The translations under genes and the position numbers were made by a program. The notes beneath the pieces were generated by a model. The model saw nothing but the letters and a program-made list of their open reading frames with translations, was not told the origin of the DNA and did no database searches. From Antedon mediterranea (Eukaryota; Echinodermata; Crinoidea; Comatulida; Antedonidae), in NCBI RefSeq assembly GCF_964355755.1, contig NC_092670.1, forward strand, positions 29,933,795 through 29,997,794: a DNA stretch of 64,000 bases, read 5' to 3'. Below are positions 60,639 through 64,000 of the stretch, piece after piece. The first letter of the stretch is position 1. The number at the start of each line of letters is the position of its first letter.

Positions 60639-62440
60639 ATGGCATACTGTCGCGTTATTTACTCTGCACCGACTTTCAAAATGTTGTTTTATAATTTCTT
60701 GGTAATTTTCCCGTTGTGTTTATTGGTGGTGGATTCAACGATTTATGTTGATAAAGTTGCTTGCAGTACCAATACCAGTGTGAAAGCAGTTTGTGAATGT
60801 ACAGCAAGAACAGTGAATTGTGCAAACCTAGGACTTACCGAATGGCCAGTTGGAATTCCAAAAAACACGCTGGTTCTGTAAGTCCTTCTTCTCCTTTTAA
60901 TCTCAACAGACCACTAGAAGTGCGAATTCCTTAATAAGAATTTAACTCACCTAATAAATATTATAGTTTTTGGAAATGTTAGAATGTAAAAATATAATCA
61001 AATCGAGTATAATACCCCACTTATATATAATCTAGTTGGGGTTATACATTACGCTTTTGGCTTATTTTGTGTTTTAGTTACAAGTTGTTTGTAACATTAT
61101 AATTCATTTATAGCGACATGAGCAATAACAACCTTGAGAAGATTGAAGAAGATGAACTGCTAGAAATACAGGGACTTCTTACAATGTAAGGTTTTAAACT
61201 ATGTTAAATAAAATACTGAATGTTGAAATTGAAAATAATTTTGGTTTGGAAAATTTACTATTTTATTTAAAGATCAATAGAATGCCAGTCAAATGAAAAT
61301 AATTCCTTATTAAGCAAATAAAAGTCAAGTATGCCATTCCAATTGGGTTTGGCCACGGGCAGTTTATAGACGTCACACACTCAAACACTCACCAGCCTCC
61401 TATTCTTAAAAAGTTGAACATGAAATATGACCATTTTTATTTTTTATTTTATGTCTTTAGGCAATGTGGCAAAGGATTACCAATAGTAAATGTATCACTG
61501 TCCTATCAGAGAGGTGGTAACCCCCCTGATACAGGGGCTATTTTGTGAACCAGTTCACCGGTGTATCTCCCTATCCATCTCGAATACTGAGTTCTTTAAA
61601 GTGTACACATGTTATAACTGTGTACACTGGACCTAAGGTTTATAGTCCTTTTCTGAGAAGACTTGTTCCTCCACCAGAGCGAGTCGGCCTCAAACCCTTG
61701 TCGATGTTGTTGGCTGTTTAGGTACAGTAAACGGCTCCCCTGCCTTAACCGCTCGGCCATTTGACTATGGAAACCATTACATTTTTTTCCATGTAGTACA
61801 GTAAAACCAATATTGAACAACATTAACATATATTTATATTACGGTGTAAAGTAACTAAACATTCAAGGCATTGCTAATAGAATAATAAAAAATCAATAAA
61901 TCAAAAAGTAACAATTAGTAAACAAAGCCTACGATTATTAGGACCGCATTAAGTCTCCATAATATCTGTGCCGGGTTCTATGAAAATGTATGATTGCACA
62001 GTTATTTTTTATTACACACGAAATGTAACTGTTTACCTTTTCTAAACTGTACTTTTTTTTTATTTGAAAAAAGATGAATAAGATGTTTTTTTTTTTTAAT
62101 ATTGTTTTTGACCTAAGTTGTAGGTCTGGTCAGTGTAGGTCTTGATTTTGAAAATTAAAATCAAGCGAGCTTTTGCCCTTTTGCTCTACGCGGGGTTTCC
62201 GTCCTCGTTCAGCTCGCATTAGGACACCTGAGTTACCATTTGACAGATGTACAATGTCAGTAGCTGACTGGTGGGATTGGTTATTAGAAGCAACAAAGAA
62301 CCAATATACTGATATAAAATTCTTTTTCCATTTAGAAGTTTAAACAATAATATACTGTATTCTTATTGCTTCAATTTCAGAAACTTTAGTCACAATTTAC
62401 TTACTAGATTACCAGCGTTTCCGCATAAAATCATCAAAAT
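60639..62440 (+). CDS. Gene D: fourth LRR receptor paralogue, 5' part
   Basis: The exons seen are 60639-60877, 61114-61185 and 62381-62440, matching gene C exons 1-3 in order, length pattern and phase 2. Exon 1 carries a signal peptide and the LRR N-terminal cap (CECTARTVNCANLGL, WPVGIP). Two starts are possible: 60639, or 60681 (MLFYNFLVIFPLCLLVV). The second looks more like a normal signal peptide and aligns better with gene C. The gene continues past the window end. No damage is visible in these exons. Confidence 0.85.
61490..61770 (-). mobile_element. tRNA-derived SINE, minus strand
   Basis: The head, read on the minus strand, has an A box (TGGCCGAGCGGTTAAGGC, 61759-61742) typical of Leu/Ser tRNAs and a B-box-like GGGTTTGAGGCC (61697-61686). 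The body down to 61490 is shared with 59222-59390. It lies in an intron of gene D. Confidence 0.65.
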
Positions 62441-62720
62441 GTAAGTTTATGGTATTATGGTTTTATTATATTCGATTCGAGTGACAGACTTATTTAAGAT
62501 GTATTGTCCCAAAACAAACAAAAAATAAACATGAATTAAATAGGTCCTGTTTAGCAATAATTAGATGAGGCCTTAAAATCCTTTGACAAAAATAAACTAA
62601 AATAATGATTTTGCCTAAATAGACAATTATGCTTTTGATCTAATCAAATCCATTGATTTACAGTACAGATAATATAATAATAATAGATAAATACAAATTT
62701 GACTCCAATACAATATTTTT

Positions 62721-63570
62721 AGTCGCGTGGAAGCGACTCTATAGTTCACTATGTCGGTCGGTCTGTCTGTCTGTCTGTCTGTCGGTCTGTCTGTCGGTCT
62801 GTCTGTCTGTCTGTCTGTCGGTCCGGTATCACTATGCGTTTTATCGCTTTCTGACCTTATCTTGATATCAGTTTAATCTAGCTAGGTCAATTTTTCACAG
62901 TATATTCCTTATGGCCAGGAATCAATGTGGTTATGTTTTCACGGTGCGCAATAAAAAATTACGCGGTCTACGCACGATTTAACGAAATAACGTTTGTAAT
63001 CATATCTTCACAACCATGAATCACAATTAAATAAAATTTGGTACTCATAAATTTCAGGGCATAAATCATCATATGGCAATACAATTACGTGCGTAGCGCA
63101 TGTAACGCATGCGTACGCGCGCTTAACATTTTCAAAATTTATTTTCGATGAAATAAGAGTACATTTCAGGCAATTTTAAGCGTTTACAAAATTGCCATGA
63201 GTGCGCATATTTTTGCGCGCGCACTGCGCGTTAAATGTTGTTGCGCACTCTTTTTGCCCGATTTCTGTTTTCTTGACTTACTTTTCAACTTGAAATTACG
63301 TTATACGAGCACGTCGAAAGTGACAGGCTACGCACGTGTAAATTTAAAAAAAATAAATGTTTTTAAACATTTCAACATTTTTAAACATGTTCAGTAATTT
63401 CGGTCAGTATAGTTCACTATGTCGGTCGGTCGGTCTCTCTTGTCTATCTGTCTGTCGGTCTGTCGGTCTGTCTGTCGGTCTGTCGGTCTGTCTGTCGGTC
63501 TGTCGGTCTGTCTGTCGGTCCGGTATCACTATGCATTGTAGCACGCGACTTAATGGCTGTTGGCCTTGTT
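62721..63570 (+). repeat. Dispersed repeat with CTGT/CGGT tracts, copy 4 (most complete)
   Basis: It begins AGTCGCGTG at 62721, with its inverse CACGCGACT at 63542-63550, then GGCCTTGTT. Two (CTGT/CGGT)n tracts, each between TTCACTATGTCGGTCGGT and GGTCCGGTATCACTATG, sit near the ends in direct orientation. The centre is conserved and rich in alternating CGCGC and GCGTACGCG words. Open frames of SVCLSVG type are tract translations. Confidence 0.8.
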
Positions 63571-63689
63571 CACCGACATTGACATAATTATCATATTCAC
63601 CAAATATTTTTTTAGACTCGTCGCAAATCAAATAATCTTTTCAAATATTTTTTTTATGGAACGCCTCCTCTGCCTTCAGTTCACATTCG

Positions 63690-64000
63690 TCATGCAGTAT
63701 ATAAATCACCATGCAGTGAACATCAATCGTCATTCAGTGCACATCAATCATCGTGCTGTACATACCAATCATCATGCAGTGCACACCAATCATCATGCAG
63801 TACACACCGATCATCATGCAGTGCATACCAATCATCATGCAGTATATACCAATCATTATGCAGTTCACGCACACTAATTGTCATGCAGTACACCAATCAA
63901 CATTCAGTACATACAAATCATCATGCAGTACACACCAATAATCATGTAGTGCACACCAATCATCATGCAGTACACACCAATCATCATGCAGTGCACTCAC
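63690..64000. repeat. Minisatellite, unit about 21 bp, reaching the window end
   Basis: Units of the form CAGTGCACACCAATCATCATG repeat with few changes about 14 times. Spacing has no separate conserved repeat and unique spacer, so it is a plain minisatellite. Confidence 0.85.

Noticed and set aside
63690-64000. CRISPR-like array
   Set aside because: The 21-bp units are contiguous with no unique spacers, and the genome is animal; it is a minisatellite.

Overview
This is an animal nuclear window: AT-rich, with small exons, GT-AG introns, AATAAA signals and dense interspersed repeats. The internal segment of the Ty3/gypsy element has the domain order of the Gmr1 group, which is known from deuterostomes. 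Together with the general repeat style this suggests a marine invertebrate deuterostome, perhaps an echinoderm. I cannot name the species from sequence alone.

The backbone is a head-to-tail tandem array, all on the + strand, of four paralogues of one large receptor-like gene. Gene A (232-5521) holds only the 3' half because the window cuts it. Gene B (14945-22920, with a displaced last exon at 29324-29430) is a decayed pseudogene. Gene C (31575-58114) is complete in exon structure: 19 exons sum to exactly 1099 codons including the stop, but one exon carries an in-frame TAA. Gene D (60639 onward) shows its first three exons before the window ends. The encoded architecture is signal peptide, LRR N-terminal cap, a series of leucine-rich repeats with about one repeat per exon, a cysteine-rich GCC2/GCC3 (ephrin-receptor-like) stalk, about eight membrane segments in one 1.7 kb exon, and a short acidic tail. 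The LRR exons are all multiples of three and all phase 2, so they are interchangeable cassettes.

Mobile DNA fills the space between and within these genes. Elements include a Penelope-like GIY-YIG remnant (1400-2150), a broken Gmr1-like LTR element with integrase upstream of reverse transcriptase (8560-13750), and LINE fragments (18160-18830, 24880-25851, 37680-38110). There are tRNA-related SINEs (14585, 46421, 61490), TAA-flanked inverted-repeat elements (41974-44568, 48143-50713, 55872-56029), and a 1.6 kb inverted-repeat element nested in one of them. A 3.3 kb composite has inverted arrays around degenerate minus-strand coding remnants (51830-55150). Four copies of a 0.65-0.85 kb repeat family contain CTGT/CGGT tracts.

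The function of the receptor family is inferred. An LRR ectodomain on a multi-pass membrane anchor, tandem duplication, pseudogenisation and two kappa-B-like palindromes upstream of gene C would fit a lineage-expanded recognition receptor, but nothing here proves an immune role.
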